The position numbers and the translations under genes were made by a program. The notes under the pieces were generated by a model. The model saw only the letters and a program-made list of their open reading frames with translations, did no database searches and was not told the origin of the DNA. A stretch of DNA of 64,000 bases, from NCBI GenBank assembly GCA_964498065.1, contig CAZCFZ010000014.1:13208-77207 (forward strand), written 5' to 3'. Each line of letters starts with the position of its first letter. Position 1 is the stretch's first letter. Positions 1 through 7,861 of this stretch are shown here, one piece after another. This DNA comes from FEN-1297 sp964498065. Its GTDB lineage: Bacteria; Bacteroidota; Ignavibacteria; Ignavibacteriales; Ignavibacteriaceae.

Positions 1-569
1 ATGACAAAATAACCAAACAAATCTCCCAATATGGCTTGTGCAGCCAGGGCAATTGCAATTCCGCCAACACCTAATCCCGCAATTACGGCCGAGATATTAA
101 ATCCAAGGTTGTCAAGTAAAAAAACGAAACCCAGGGTCCAGATTAAAATGCTTATTAATGTTGTAAGTCCTCTAATTTCCTTACGCCTGGTTTCTCCCTC
201 ACGCTTCCTTGACAAATATAAATCGAGAATAAACCTTATGCCAGAGGTAAATACCCTAAGGACAAAAAACGTAACTAGGATTATAGATGCTTTCTCAATT
301 ATATTTGAAATTTTTGGTGATAATACAAGTGTATTTACGGCTAAATAAAGAGCACCGAAATAGAGAAGCGGTATAAAACTATTTTCAATTGATTTTACAA
401 GAAAATCGTCAATTGTCGTTTCTGTTTTTTCCGACCATTTTTTTAAGCGGTATAAGACAATCTTCTTAAATACTTTTACTGCTATTACAAATATTATAAA
501 TACGCCTAATGCAGTTATGTATAATAAAACCGTATTGTTTAGAAATTTTTGATCTAAAAAACTTTGCAT
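1..569 (-). CDS. MscS-family mechanosensitive ion channel (partial, N-terminal part)
   Basis: The gene runs off the left edge, so only the first 189 codons are present, with ATG at 569-567. The translation shows several hydrophobic segments (about residues 15-38, 62-85, 92-116 and 136-156). These are followed by the glycine/alanine-rich pore helix typical of MscS channels: NISAVIAGLGVGGIAIALAAQ near residues 157-178, then ILGDLFGYFV. MscS channels sit in the inner membrane and release osmolytes when membrane tension rises after hypo-osmotic shock. The extra N-terminal helices suggest a member longer than E. coli MscS. The cytoplasmic beta and alpha/beta domains lie outside the window. It is transcribed in the same direction as the histidine genes, but 158 bases separate it from hisIE, so co-transcription is uncertain. 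The family call is firm; substrate and gating properties cannot be read. Confidence 0.85.
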   Translation of the reverse strand, partial: MQSFLDQKFLNNTVLLYITALGVFIIFVIAVKVFKKIVLYRLKKWSEKTETTIDDFLVKSIENSFIPLLYFGALYLAVNTLVLSPKISNIIEKASIILVTFFVLRVFTSGIRFILDLYLSRKREGETRRKEIRGLTTLISILIWTLGFVFLLDNLGFNISAVIAGLGVGGIAIALAAQAILGDLFGYFV

Positions 570-727
570 TAAATTATGAACACCTGCTTGTCTTTTCTTT
601 AAAATGAATAAAAAAAATAATATAAATAATTTCGTAAAAATTAATTGATTAAAAACACCAAACAAAAATTTAAAATAAGCTCAGCCGTTTCCTTCAATTT
701 ATAAATTAAACAACTTATAAAATAAAA

Positions 728-1339
728 TTATTTATGCCTGCTTTCAAGATTTTTTACTATTTTTTCAAATTCGATATCCTGTTCAGCAAGCATAACAAAT
801 AGATGGTAAATCAAATCCGAAGTTTCGTTAATAATTTCCTGTTTATCCCTGTTTTTTGCTGCAATGACTGTTTCTATGGCTTCTTCCCCGACCTTTTGAA
901 TTATCCTGTTCGCACCGGATTTGAACAGATCTGTTGTATAGGAATTATCAGGCATTCTTATTTTTCTTTCTTTTATCAAGCCGAATAACTCATTTAAAAA
1001 ATTTAAGGAAGAATAATCTGGAATATCAAAGCAGGAATAATTACCTGTATGGCATGTGTTTCCGTCCGGTTTTGCGTAAACAAGAAGTGTGTCGTTATCG
1101 CAGTCCGGTTTAATATCCACAAGATGTAAATAATTTTTTGAGGTTTCCCCTTTCGTCCATAATGCGTTTCTCGTACGGCTGTAAAATGTTACAAGTCTTG
1201 TTTCAATAGTTTTTGCAAGAGCTTCTTTATTCATAAATCCCAGCATTAAGACCTGATTATTTTTCTCATCTACAACAACAGCGGGGATTAATCCGTTTAA
1301 TTTTTCAAAGTTTAGTTTTTCATTGTCAAATTCGGTCAA
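728..1339 (-). CDS. hisIE: bifunctional phosphoribosyl-AMP cyclohydrolase / phosphoribosyl-ATP pyrophosphatase
   Basis: Catalyses steps two and three of histidine synthesis. The HisI half (about residues 1-115) opens the purine ring of PR-AMP, and the HisE half (about 120-203) removes pyrophosphate from PR-ATP. Visible HisI motifs are WTKGETSKN, the metal-binding CDND and CHTGNYSCF. The HisE half has the helical VGEEAIETVIAAKN segment and the following NETSDLIYHLFVML. The 203-residue length is normal for the fusion. The start is TTG at 1339, preceded by AAAAGGA at a good ribosome-binding distance; no in-frame ATG lies nearby. It is the last gene of the his operon and is separated from hisF by 91 bases, the largest gap in the operon. 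Confidence 0.96.
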   Translation of the reverse strand: MTEFDNEKLNFEKLNGLIPAVVVDEKNNQVLMLGFMNKEALAKTIETRLVTFYSRTRNALWTKGETSKNYLHLVDIKPDCDNDTLLVYAKPDGNTCHTGNYSCFDIPDYSSLNFLNELFGLIKERKIRMPDNSYTTDLFKSGANRIIQKVGEEAIETVIAAKNRDKQEIINETSDLIYHLFVMLAEQDIEFEKIVKNLESRHK

Positions 1340-1430
1340 ATATTTATTCCTTTTAAAATAAATTATACTACAATGAACAATTTATAAAACATTCTTGATT
1401 ACAAATAACAGTTAAACAATTTTTTAATCA

Positions 1431-2186
1431 CTATTGTCTTACTATCACATCGTTCTGATTTAAATAATCCTTCAATTCTCTTATCGGCAGGATATTAAAG
1501 TGAAATAAACTTGCTGCCAGACAAGCATCGGCATTAGCTTTTTTAAATGCTTCTAAAAAATGTTCTTTAGTTCCCGCACCGCCGGAAGCAATTACAGGAA
1601 TAGCAACCGAAGAAGTCAGTTCTTTTAAAAAATTAATATCATATCCTTCTTTTGTCCCGTCCTTATCCATAGAAGTTAGAAGAATTTCGCCTGCTCCATA
1701 ATCCGCAGCTTGTTTACACCAGTTCATGCCGTATAAATCTGTTTCTTCCCGCCCTCCCTTTACAAATACTTTATAATCCTTCCCGATAAACTTAATATCA
1801 ATTGCAGCCACAATTGCCTGGCTGCCGAATTGTTTTGAAGCTTGCGAAATAAGACCCGGATTTTTTACTATTGATGAATTAAGTGAAACTTTATCCGCCC
1901 CCGCTTTTAACAAAGCCTCAATGTCTTTTAATTCGGAAATTCCGCCGCCCACGGTAAAGGGAATTCTGATCGCTTTTGCAACATCACTTACAAGAGAGGT
2001 TAGTGTTTTTCTTTTTTCAGCGGAAGCTGTAATATCAAGGAAAACCAATTCATCCGCACCTTCTTTTGAATATCTTTCCGCTAATTCTACAGGCGATCCG
2101 GCATCAACAAGATTAATAAAGTTTGTGCCCTTTACAACCCGGCCGTCTTTCACATCAAGACAAGGGATTATTCTCTTACACAGCAA
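1431..2186 (-). CDS. hisF: imidazole glycerol phosphate synthase, cyclase subunit
   Basis: This (beta/alpha)8 barrel subunit uses ammonia delivered by HisH to convert PRFAR into imidazole glycerol phosphate and AICAR. The sequence begins CKRIIPCLDVKDGRVVKG, with the catalytic aspartate near residue 11. The second catalytic aspartate lies in VAAIDIKF near residue 130. Phosphate-binding loops VGGGI and ASGGAG are clear in both half-barrels. Length (251 residues) is typical. The start codon overlaps the end of hisA by 11 bases, implying translational coupling. No unusual residues are seen. Confidence 0.97.
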   Translation of the reverse strand: MLCKRIIPCLDVKDGRVVKGTNFINLVDAGSPVELAERYSKEGADELVFLDITASAEKRKTLTSLVSDVAKAIRIPFTVGGGISELKDIEALLKAGADKVSLNSSIVKNPGLISQASKQFGSQAIVAAIDIKFIGKDYKVFVKGGREETDLYGMNWCKQAADYGAGEILLTSMDKDGTKEGYDINFLKELTSSVAIPVIASGGAGTKEHFLEAFKKANADACLAASLFHFNILPIRELKDYLNQNDVIVRQ

Positions 2187-2895
2187 ATTTTGCCAGCTCC
2201 TTTAAATCTATTTTATCTTCATAAATTGCTTTACCTACAACCACGCCGTATAAATTCAGTTCGTTCAGCATTTTAATTTCTTCCATGTCTTTTACCCCGC
2301 CCGATGCAATTAACTTAATTTGCGGAAACCGTTCCATTATCTTTTTATACAAATTAACATTGGTCCCAATAAGCGTACCGTCTTTGGAAATATCCGTGCA
2401 AAGATATTTTTGAATTCCAAGTTTTATACAATATTCTATGTGTGAATAAACCGAAACAGATGTACCCTCTGTCCATCCGCTTATGCGCAGTTTTTCATCT
2501 CTCACATCGATAGCCGAAATTATTTTTGAAGGTGAATATTCATTAATAATAATTTCAAATTCGGTTTTGTTTTGAATAGAAAGAGATCCGATAATTGCAT
2601 AGTCTACCCCGGAGGAGAAAATATCTGCAACTGATTTAACATCTCTTAAACCTCCGCCGAATTCTATTTCCAAATTTGTTAATTTCTTAATTTCCTTTAC
2701 GGACTCCAGGGAAGTAAGTTTGCCGGTTTTAGAACCTGTTAAATCAACAACGTGAACTAATTTAAAGCCGAATGATTCGTATAAACGGGCCTGCTGAAGA
2801 GGTGTGTTTTTATAATAAGTTATATTATCAAAATCGCCTTTTGTTAAACGTACAATTTTTTCATCATATATATCTATTGCCGGTATAACTAACAT
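2176..2895 (-). CDS. hisA: ProFAR isomerase (1-(5-phosphoribosyl)-5-[(5-phosphoribosylamino)methylideneamino]imidazole-4-carboxamide isomerase)
   Basis: Catalyses the Amadori rearrangement of ProFAR to PRFAR, the fourth step of histidine synthesis. It is a TIM barrel homologous to HisF. The catalytic aspartates are in IPAIDIYDEKIVRL (residue 8) and in the ISAIDVRDEKL segment (near residue 130). Paired phosphate loops EFGGGLRD and IASGGVKD are present, as is the family GWTEGT segment. At 239 residues it is full length. It overlaps hisH by 7 bases upstream and hisF by 11 bases downstream, so the three are very likely co-translated. HisA and not the bifunctional PriA is preferred because hisF and hisH lie alongside; trp genes are not in the window, so a dual role cannot be excluded. 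Confidence 0.96.
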   Translation of the reverse strand: MLVIPAIDIYDEKIVRLTKGDFDNITYYKNTPLQQARLYESFGFKLVHVVDLTGSKTGKLTSLESVKEIKKLTNLEIEFGGGLRDVKSVADIFSSGVDYAIIGSLSIQNKTEFEIIINEYSPSKIISAIDVRDEKLRISGWTEGTSVSVYSHIEYCIKLGIQKYLCTDISKDGTLIGTNVNLYKKIMERFPQIKLIASGGVKDMEEIKMLNELNLYGVVVGKAIYEDKIDLKELAKFAV

Positions 2896-3476
2896 AATTC
2901 AATAAAGTTCTTTAAAATTTTTAGCCCGGCGTCCCCTGATTTTTCAGGATGAAACTGAACGCCGTAAAAGTTATCTTTTTCCAATGAAGCCGAGAAATCC
3001 ATATTATTGTTTGATATTGATGTGGAGTATTCGTTAACAGGCAAGTAATAAGAGTGTGCAAAATAAAAATGTTCTCCGCTTTTTATTTCGCTGAGCAGCT
3101 TACTTTCCTTAATTATTTTTATATCGTTCCAGCCCATGTGAGGTACCTTGGTTTTTTCAGTATCGAATTTTTGCGCTGTACCAGGGAATATTCCCAAGCA
3201 AGCCACATCACCTTCCGCCGATTGATCTGCCATGAGCTGCATTCCCAGACAAATTCCAAGAAACGGTTTTTTCACAATTCTAAGTACGGTGAACAAATTT
3301 AAAATATGAAGCTGGCGTATTGCAAAAGAGGCTTCACCTACTCCCGGAAATATTACTTTATCCGAGTTGCAAATTTCCGCTTCTTTGCTTGTTATGATAA
3401 ACTCTTGTTTCAATTCAGTAAGAGCATTAGCCACCGAAGCTACATTCCCGGCACCGTAATCAATTAGCGCTATCAT
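2889..3476 (-). CDS. hisH: imidazole glycerol phosphate synthase, glutamine amidotransferase subunit
   Basis: A class I glutamine amidotransferase that hydrolyses glutamine and channels ammonia to HisF. The oxyanion strand IDYGAGNVASV is at the N-terminus, the nucleophile cysteine is in FLGICLGMQLM (near residue 77), and the His/Glu pair is in GVQFHPEKSG near the C-terminus. At 195 residues it is of usual size. ATG overlaps the hisB stop by 4 bases and its end overlaps hisA by 7 bases, a tight arrangement that suits obligate complex formation with HisF. Confidence 0.97.
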   Translation of the reverse strand: MIALIDYGAGNVASVANALTELKQEFIITSKEAEICNSDKVIFPGVGEASFAIRQLHILNLFTVLRIVKKPFLGICLGMQLMADQSAEGDVACLGIFPGTAQKFDTEKTKVPHMGWNDIKIIKESKLLSEIKSGEHFYFAHSYYLPVNEYSTSISNNNMDFSASLEKDNFYGVQFHPEKSGDAGLKILKNFIELC

Positions 3477-4369
3477 AGAACTCCCTTTGTTGATGGTAGT
3501 ATACCATTGTTTCTCTCGTCAAGCCTGCAGGCTTCGTTCAACGATTTGGCAAAAGCTTTAAATATTGCTTCAATTTTATGATGATCGTTTTTGCCTTTTG
3601 CCTTAATAAAAATATTCGCTTTTAAACCGGAAGCCAAGCCTCTAAAAAATTCTTCCGTAAGTTCTGTCGGGAATTCGCCGACTTTCTCTCTATTGAATTT
3701 ACAGTTAAAATTTAAATAAGATCTGCCGCCCAGATCAACCGCACATTTAGCAATTGATTCATCCATCGGCAGATAAAAGCCGTATCTTTTTATGCCTATT
3801 TTATTTCCAAGTGCTTCGCTCAGTGATTCGCCCAATGTAATTCCGACATCTTCAACCGTATGGTGTTCATCTACATTTAGATCCCCTTTTACCTCAACGT
3901 TTAAATTTATATTTGCATGCTTTGCAATTTGTTCAAGCATATGATCGAAAAAACCGATGCCTGTGTTAATTTTTGAACTTCCTTTTCCGTCAAGCGACAG
4001 TTCAATTTTTATATCTGTTTCTTTCGTTTTTCTTTGCAGCAACGAACGGCGGATACTTGTTAAAATTTTGTCTACCGCTTTTTCAAATGTGTCAACCGGG
4101 GTTTTGTCTGCAACAAGAATTAAATTCTTAGCCTTAACCCTTTTAGTAGTTATGAAATACTCTTGTTCGGTTTCCTCTTCACTTTGGTTTTTTATTAATA
4201 TCTTCTCAAGTTTAAAAATAGCTTGAAGCGGTTCGGTTTCCGACGGTATAAAATCTTTAACTTCAATAATAAAATTTCTGGAAGTTAGTTTCTTTAATCC
4301 GCTGATTAAACCCGCAGATACGGGCGATCTTAATTCAAAAAATATTTTATCAATTAATACTTTATTCAT
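3473..4369 (-). CDS. hisB: imidazoleglycerol-phosphate dehydratase with an unusual N-terminal extension
   Basis: Dehydrates imidazole glycerol phosphate to imidazole acetol phosphate. The family domain begins near residue 110 (QRKTKETDIKIELSLDGKG). It carries the metal-binding motifs TGIGFFDHMLEQIAKH, DEHHTVEDVG and KGKNDHHKIEAIFKAFAKSL. Monofunctional enzymes are about 195 residues, whereas this one is 298. The first 108 residues do not look like the HAD histidinol-phosphatase half of the E. coli HisB fusion, since no DxDxT motif is visible. The extension has no internal methionine. A TTG codon just before QRKTKET could give a normal-length protein, but the frame is open and protein-like throughout. 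No histidinol phosphatase gene is found in this operon. Domain call is certain; the true start is less so. Confidence 0.9.
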   Translation of the reverse strand: MNKVLIDKIFFELRSPVSAGLISGLKKLTSRNFIIEVKDFIPSETEPLQAIFKLEKILIKNQSEEETEQEYFITTKRVKAKNLILVADKTPVDTFEKAVDKILTSIRRSLLQRKTKETDIKIELSLDGKGSSKINTGIGFFDHMLEQIAKHANINLNVEVKGDLNVDEHHTVEDVGITLGESLSEALGNKIGIKRYGFYLPMDESIAKCAVDLGGRSYLNFNCKFNREKVGEFPTELTEEFFRGLASGLKANIFIKAKGKNDHHKIEAIFKAFAKSLNEACRLDERNNGILPSTKGVL

Positions 4370-4422
4370 ATTGTTCCAAATTTAACATTTCATTTTTTAC
4401 CTTTGACTTTTCTCCTTTAACT

Positions 4423-5478
4423 TTAATCAAACTTCTTTACAACCTCCCACAATAGATCATTTTCGTCTTCCGTTCCGACTGAAATTCTCAAACAATTTTC
4501 AAGCTTAGGCTGACTGCTTCTATCCCTTACAATTATACCCTTCTCTGCAAGTGTCATTTGCATTTTTTTTGCATCTTTACAGCGTATTAACAAAAAATTT
4601 GCATCAGAATCAAATACTTTTTCAACTTCGCTTAAACTATCAAACTGATTCTTTAATCTTTCTCTTTCTCTTATTATTCTCTTAATATAAACATCTTTTT
4701 TAGCAGAGTTATTAATTGCAGATTGCAACGCATAACGGGTCAATGTATTAATATTATAAGGAGCTTTAACTTTAAACAAAATATTTATAATTTCTTCGGA
4801 TGCAGAACAAAATCCCAGGCGAATTCCTGCAAGCCCCCATGCTTTTGAGAAAGTCCTTAAAACAACAAGATTGGGATACTTATTTACTTCATTAATTACG
4901 GTTCCTTCTTTTGCAAAATCAATATAAGCTTCGTCAACAACGATTATTGAATTATATTTCTCACACAATGTAATGATGTCGTTTTTGTTCAGTAAATTAC
5001 CGGTCGGATTATTCGGGGAACAGAGAAATATTATTTTCGTGTTCTCATCGTAATTCTTTTCTATTTCATTTAGATCAATCTGGAAATTATCATTAAGAAG
5101 AACATTAACAACCCCAACATTATTAATATCGCATGCAACCTTATACATTCCGTAAGTCGGTTCGGGAATTATAGCATTATCTCTCCCGGGTTCACAAAAT
5201 ATTCTTATCAAGAGGTCGATGATCTCATCAGAACCGACGCCAAAAAAAAGATTGCTTTCGTTTATGGAATAATATTTACCGACATGTTTTCTTAATTCTT
5301 TTTGATGAGGATCAGGATAGCGATTTAAATTTAATCCTTTTATCTCATTGAAAGTAGACCCAAAGCTATTCTCGTTAGCATCCAATAAAATACCTTCGCT
5401 GCTGCTGTATATATCCCGTGCAGAAGTATACGGCTGTAAACCTTGAATATTTTTTCTAACCAAATTATTTATTTTCAT
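4423..5478 (-). CDS. hisC: histidinol-phosphate aminotransferase
   Basis: A PLP-dependent class I/II aminotransferase that transfers the amino group of glutamate to imidazole acetol phosphate. It shows the N-terminal LDANENSFG motif, the cofactor region CSPNNPTGN, VVDEAYIDF with the PLP-pyridine aspartate, and RTFSKAWGLAGIRLGF with the Schiff-base lysine. The arginine that binds the substrate carboxylate is in LRISVGTEDEND near the C-terminus. At 351 residues it is full length. The ATG overlaps the hisD stop by 4 bases. A 53-base gap follows before hisB. Confidence 0.96.
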   Translation of the reverse strand: MKINNLVRKNIQGLQPYTSARDIYSSSEGILLDANENSFGSTFNEIKGLNLNRYPDPHQKELRKHVGKYYSINESNLFFGVGSDEIIDLLIRIFCEPGRDNAIIPEPTYGMYKVACDINNVGVVNVLLNDNFQIDLNEIEKNYDENTKIIFLCSPNNPTGNLLNKNDIITLCEKYNSIIVVDEAYIDFAKEGTVINEVNKYPNLVVLRTFSKAWGLAGIRLGFCSASEEIINILFKVKAPYNINTLTRYALQSAINNSAKKDVYIKRIIRERERLKNQFDSLSEVEKVFDSDANFLLIRCKDAKKMQMTLAEKGIIVRDRSSQPKLENCLRISVGTEDENDLLWEVVKKFD

Positions 5479-6758
5479 TTCAACCTTATTGAAACTGCTT
5501 TTTTATGTGCTTCCAGTCCTTCGGCTTCTGCAAGTGTTTGAACAGTATCGGAAATTTGCTTTAATCCGTTTTTTGTTAGATGCTGAAAGGTGATTGATTT
5601 CATGAACATTTCAACAGAAACACCGCCGAATGTTTTTGCAAACCCGGAAGTCGGCAGCGAATGATTTGTTCCTGATGCATAATCGCCTGCACTTTCCGGA
5701 GAATACTGACCAAGAAACACCGAGCCTGCATTTTTTATGAGGGGAATATATTCTTCGGCATTCTTCATATTTATTATAAGATGTTCCGGCGCATAATTAT
5801 TGCTAAATTCAATTGCCTGTTTAATTTCATTTGCAATTAATGTGAACGAATTCTCCAGCGCTTTAACGGCTAAATCTTTTCTCGGCAATCCTTCGAGCTG
5901 CTGCACAATTTCATAATTTATCTTACCGGTTAATTCTTCCGAAGTTGTAATTAAAATAACCTGTGAATCGGCACCATGCTCTGCTTGAGATAAAAGATCG
6001 GCAGCGACAAATGCCGGATCCGCATTTTCATCCGCAATAATCAAAACTTCGCTTGGGCCGGCAGGCATATCAATAGAGCATCCGTCAGGATCAATACTTG
6101 CAAATAATTTAGCAGCAGTTACATATTGATTTCCCGGCCCGAAAATTTTATTTACTTTTGGAATGTTTACATCACCAAAAGCCATTAAAGCAATTGCCTG
6201 TGCACCGCCGATTTTGTAAAATTCATTTATACCGCATATTTGAGCTGCATAAAGCAGCGGAAAATTAATCTTTCCTTTTTTAGAAGGAGAACAAACCACA
6301 ACCCGTTTGCAGCCTGCAATTTGGGCGGGTATTCCCAGCATCAACATGGTTGAAGGTAAAACAGCGCTTCCCCCCGGGACATAAAGTCCTACGTTTTCAA
6401 TCGGTCTGAATTCTCTTGAACAAAATATTCCTTTCTTAATTTCGCTTTCGTACTTTCGGGGAAATTGTTCCTTGTGAAATTTTTTTATATTCTCTGCGGC
6501 AGATTTCAATGCCAATTTTATTTTCGGTTCAAGCTGCTGCTCTGCTTCAATAAATTCATCTTCCGTTACCCTAATTTTATCATCTTCAAATCCGTCAAAT
6601 TTATTTGCATATTTAAGGGCTGCTTTTAAACCTTCCGTTTTAACTTTTTCCAAAATGGGCTTAATAATCTCAAATGTCCTTTCTAAATTTATAGAAGGTC
6701 GCTTTGTTAAATCTTCTAATTCTTTTGAAGAAAGATTATTTAAATAAAATGTTTTCAT
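5475..6758 (-). CDS. hisD: histidinol dehydrogenase
   Basis: Zinc- and NAD-dependent enzyme that oxidises L-histidinol to L-histidine in two steps, the end of the pathway. Diagnostic segments are LYVPGGSAVLPSTMLMLGIPAQIAGC, KIFGPGNQYVTAAK, IDMPAGPSEVLIIAD, LLSQAEHGADSQ (zinc and substrate ligands) and NNYAPEHL (general-base Glu-His). The C-terminal TSGFAKTFGGVSVEMFMK is also conserved. At 427 residues it is normal. It overlaps hisG and hisC by 4 bases each, consistent with coupled translation. Confidence 0.97.
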   Translation of the reverse strand: MKTFYLNNLSSKELEDLTKRPSINLERTFEIIKPILEKVKTEGLKAALKYANKFDGFEDDKIRVTEDEFIEAEQQLEPKIKLALKSAAENIKKFHKEQFPRKYESEIKKGIFCSREFRPIENVGLYVPGGSAVLPSTMLMLGIPAQIAGCKRVVVCSPSKKGKINFPLLYAAQICGINEFYKIGGAQAIALMAFGDVNIPKVNKIFGPGNQYVTAAKLFASIDPDGCSIDMPAGPSEVLIIADENADPAFVAADLLSQAEHGADSQVILITTSEELTGKINYEIVQQLEGLPRKDLAVKALENSFTLIANEIKQAIEFSNNYAPEHLIINMKNAEEYIPLIKNAGSVFLGQYSPESAGDYASGTNHSLPTSGFAKTFGGVSVEMFMKSITFQHLTKNGLKQISDTVQTLAEAEGLEAHKKAVSIRLK

Positions 6759-7621
6759 TGTATAAGATTATCAATTGGTAATAAAAGAATACCCGAAGCG
6801 CCCGAACGTTTTAAATCATTAATAATTTGCCAAAATTTATCAGAAGGTATTACTGCATGGACTGCCAGCATATTTTCTTCGGCCAGGTGAAGAACCGTCG
6901 GGCTTTTAAGAGAAGGAATAATTTTTAATATTTCTTCAAGTGAATCTTTCGGAACATTCATCATTAAATACTTAGAGGAGTGTGCTGTTTTTACTGAACG
7001 AATACGTCTTAAAAGATCATTTAAAATACCGTTAAGTTTTTTATCTTTTAAGGTTGTCTCTGCAGAAATAAGAACCGCTTCGGAATCAAAAATACTGAAA
7101 GATTTTTTCAGCTTATTCATCATTAATGTGTTTCCGGTAGAAACTATATCGCATATTAAATCAGCAACGCCTAACGACGGAGCAATTTCAACTGAGCCGC
7201 TCAATTCTATTACCTTAGCATTTAGATTGTTATTTTTTAAAAATTCTTTTAGTATGCGAGGATATGTTGTTGCTATTGTTTTCCCGTTTATATCTTCAAT
7301 TTTCTTCAAAACCTTCTTTTCAGGATAAGCAAACATTAAACTGCATCTTCCGAATCCTAATTTCTCAAGAACTTTTGTTCCTGCGTGCTTTTCATATATA
7401 ACATTCTCTCCGACTATACCAATGTCGGCAACACCATCCTGGACATATTCCGGGATATCATCATCTCTTAAAAATAGAATATCCAGCGGAAAGTTTCTTG
7501 CAGAAACAACCAAACGTTCGGAGTAGTTTTCAATATCCATTCCGCATAAACTAAGCAGTTCAAGCGACTTTTCAGTTAATCTTCCTTTTTTTTGCAAAGC
7601 TAATTTCAAATTTCCATTCAT
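6755..7621 (-). CDS. hisG: ATP phosphoribosyltransferase, long (HisG-L) form
   Basis: Catalyses the first and committed step, condensing ATP and PRPP. At 288 residues this is the long, homohexameric type that carries its own C-terminal regulatory domain (about residues 215-288, MNVPKDSLEEILKIIPSLKSPTVL...) and does not need HisZ. The N-terminal periplasmic-binding-protein-like fold shows ALQKKGRLTEKSLELL, DGVADIGIVGENV and the PRPP loop of the ADLICDIVSTGNTLMMN type. The C-terminal domain is where histidine would exert feedback inhibition in this family. It is the first structural gene of the operon, preceded by an intrinsic terminator and a leader peptide rich in histidine codons. Confidence 0.97.
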   Translation of the reverse strand: MNGNLKLALQKKGRLTEKSLELLSLCGMDIENYSERLVVSARNFPLDILFLRDDDIPEYVQDGVADIGIVGENVIYEKHAGTKVLEKLGFGRCSLMFAYPEKKVLKKIEDINGKTIATTYPRILKEFLKNNNLNAKVIELSGSVEIAPSLGVADLICDIVSTGNTLMMNKLKKSFSIFDSEAVLISAETTLKDKKLNGILNDLLRRIRSVKTAHSSKYLMMNVPKDSLEEILKIIPSLKSPTVLHLAEENMLAVHAVIPSDKFWQIINDLKRSGASGILLLPIDNLIQ

Positions 7622-7640
7622 TAATTTTATCCTTTAAAAG

Positions 7641-7664
7641 CAAAAACCCCGACAACTGCCGGGG
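7641..7664 (-). terminator. attenuator terminator of the his operon
   Basis: On the minus strand the sequence reads CCCCGGC-AGTT-GTCGGGG followed directly by TTTTTGC. This is a 7-bp GC-rich stem (one G-U pair) with a tetraloop and a U-tract. It ends about 20 bases before the hisG ATG and follows the leader-peptide stop codon, so it would stop transcription before the operon. Its 5' arm (GCCGG on the plus strand, 7658-7662) can pair instead with 7699-7703, which would prevent termination. Confidence 0.85.
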
Positions 7665-7740
7665 CGTAAATTTCATTTTTCAACTATTTTAACACGGTCC
7701 GGCGGTAAAAAATTTTTTAGGGTGATGATGAACCGTGTAT
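7641..7740 (-). promoter_or_regulatory. histidine attenuator (alternative RNA folds)
   Basis: Three competing helices can be drawn on the minus-strand RNA. (1) ACACGGT at 7732-7738 pairs with ACCGTGT at 7692-7698 and encloses the His codons, acting as the pause/protector helix. (2) GCCGG at 7699-7703 pairs with CCGGC at 7658-7662 as the antiterminator. (3) The terminator hairpin is at 7647-7664. Formation of helix 1 sterically favours the terminator. Ribosome stalling at the HHH codons would break helix 1 and free the antiterminator arm. The arrangement matches the known logic of enterobacterial his leaders, inferred here from base pairing alone. Confidence 0.75.
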
Positions 7741-7754
7741 TTGTTTGTTTTCAT
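7689..7754 (-). CDS. hisL: his operon leader peptide
   Basis: A 21-codon frame runs from ATG at 7754 to TAA at 7689 and contains three consecutive histidine codons (VHHHPKKFF). It lies immediately upstream of an intrinsic terminator and of hisG. In known his attenuators the ribosome stalls on such codons when charged tRNA-His is scarce, which selects the antiterminator fold. No strong Shine-Dalgarno is visible (upstream context AATTAATAACAATG). The short length would hide it from routine gene calling, but its position, codon content and the matching RNA helices make the assignment strong. Confidence 0.8.
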   Translation of the reverse strand: MKTNKYTVHHHPKKFFTAGPC

Positions 7755-7861
7755 TGTTATTAATTTGTAAAATATTTTTATGTAATGCAAACTTAAAGAA
7801 AATATATAAAAATTCAAATGTGCCGGGTTTTTTGATCTTCCAATTTAGTATTTTACCATTT

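Noticed and set aside
31..348. Open plus-strand frame at the left edge
   Set aside because: It lies opposite the MscS gene, whose minus-strand translation has the clear pore-helix motif; this frame has no recognisable feature.
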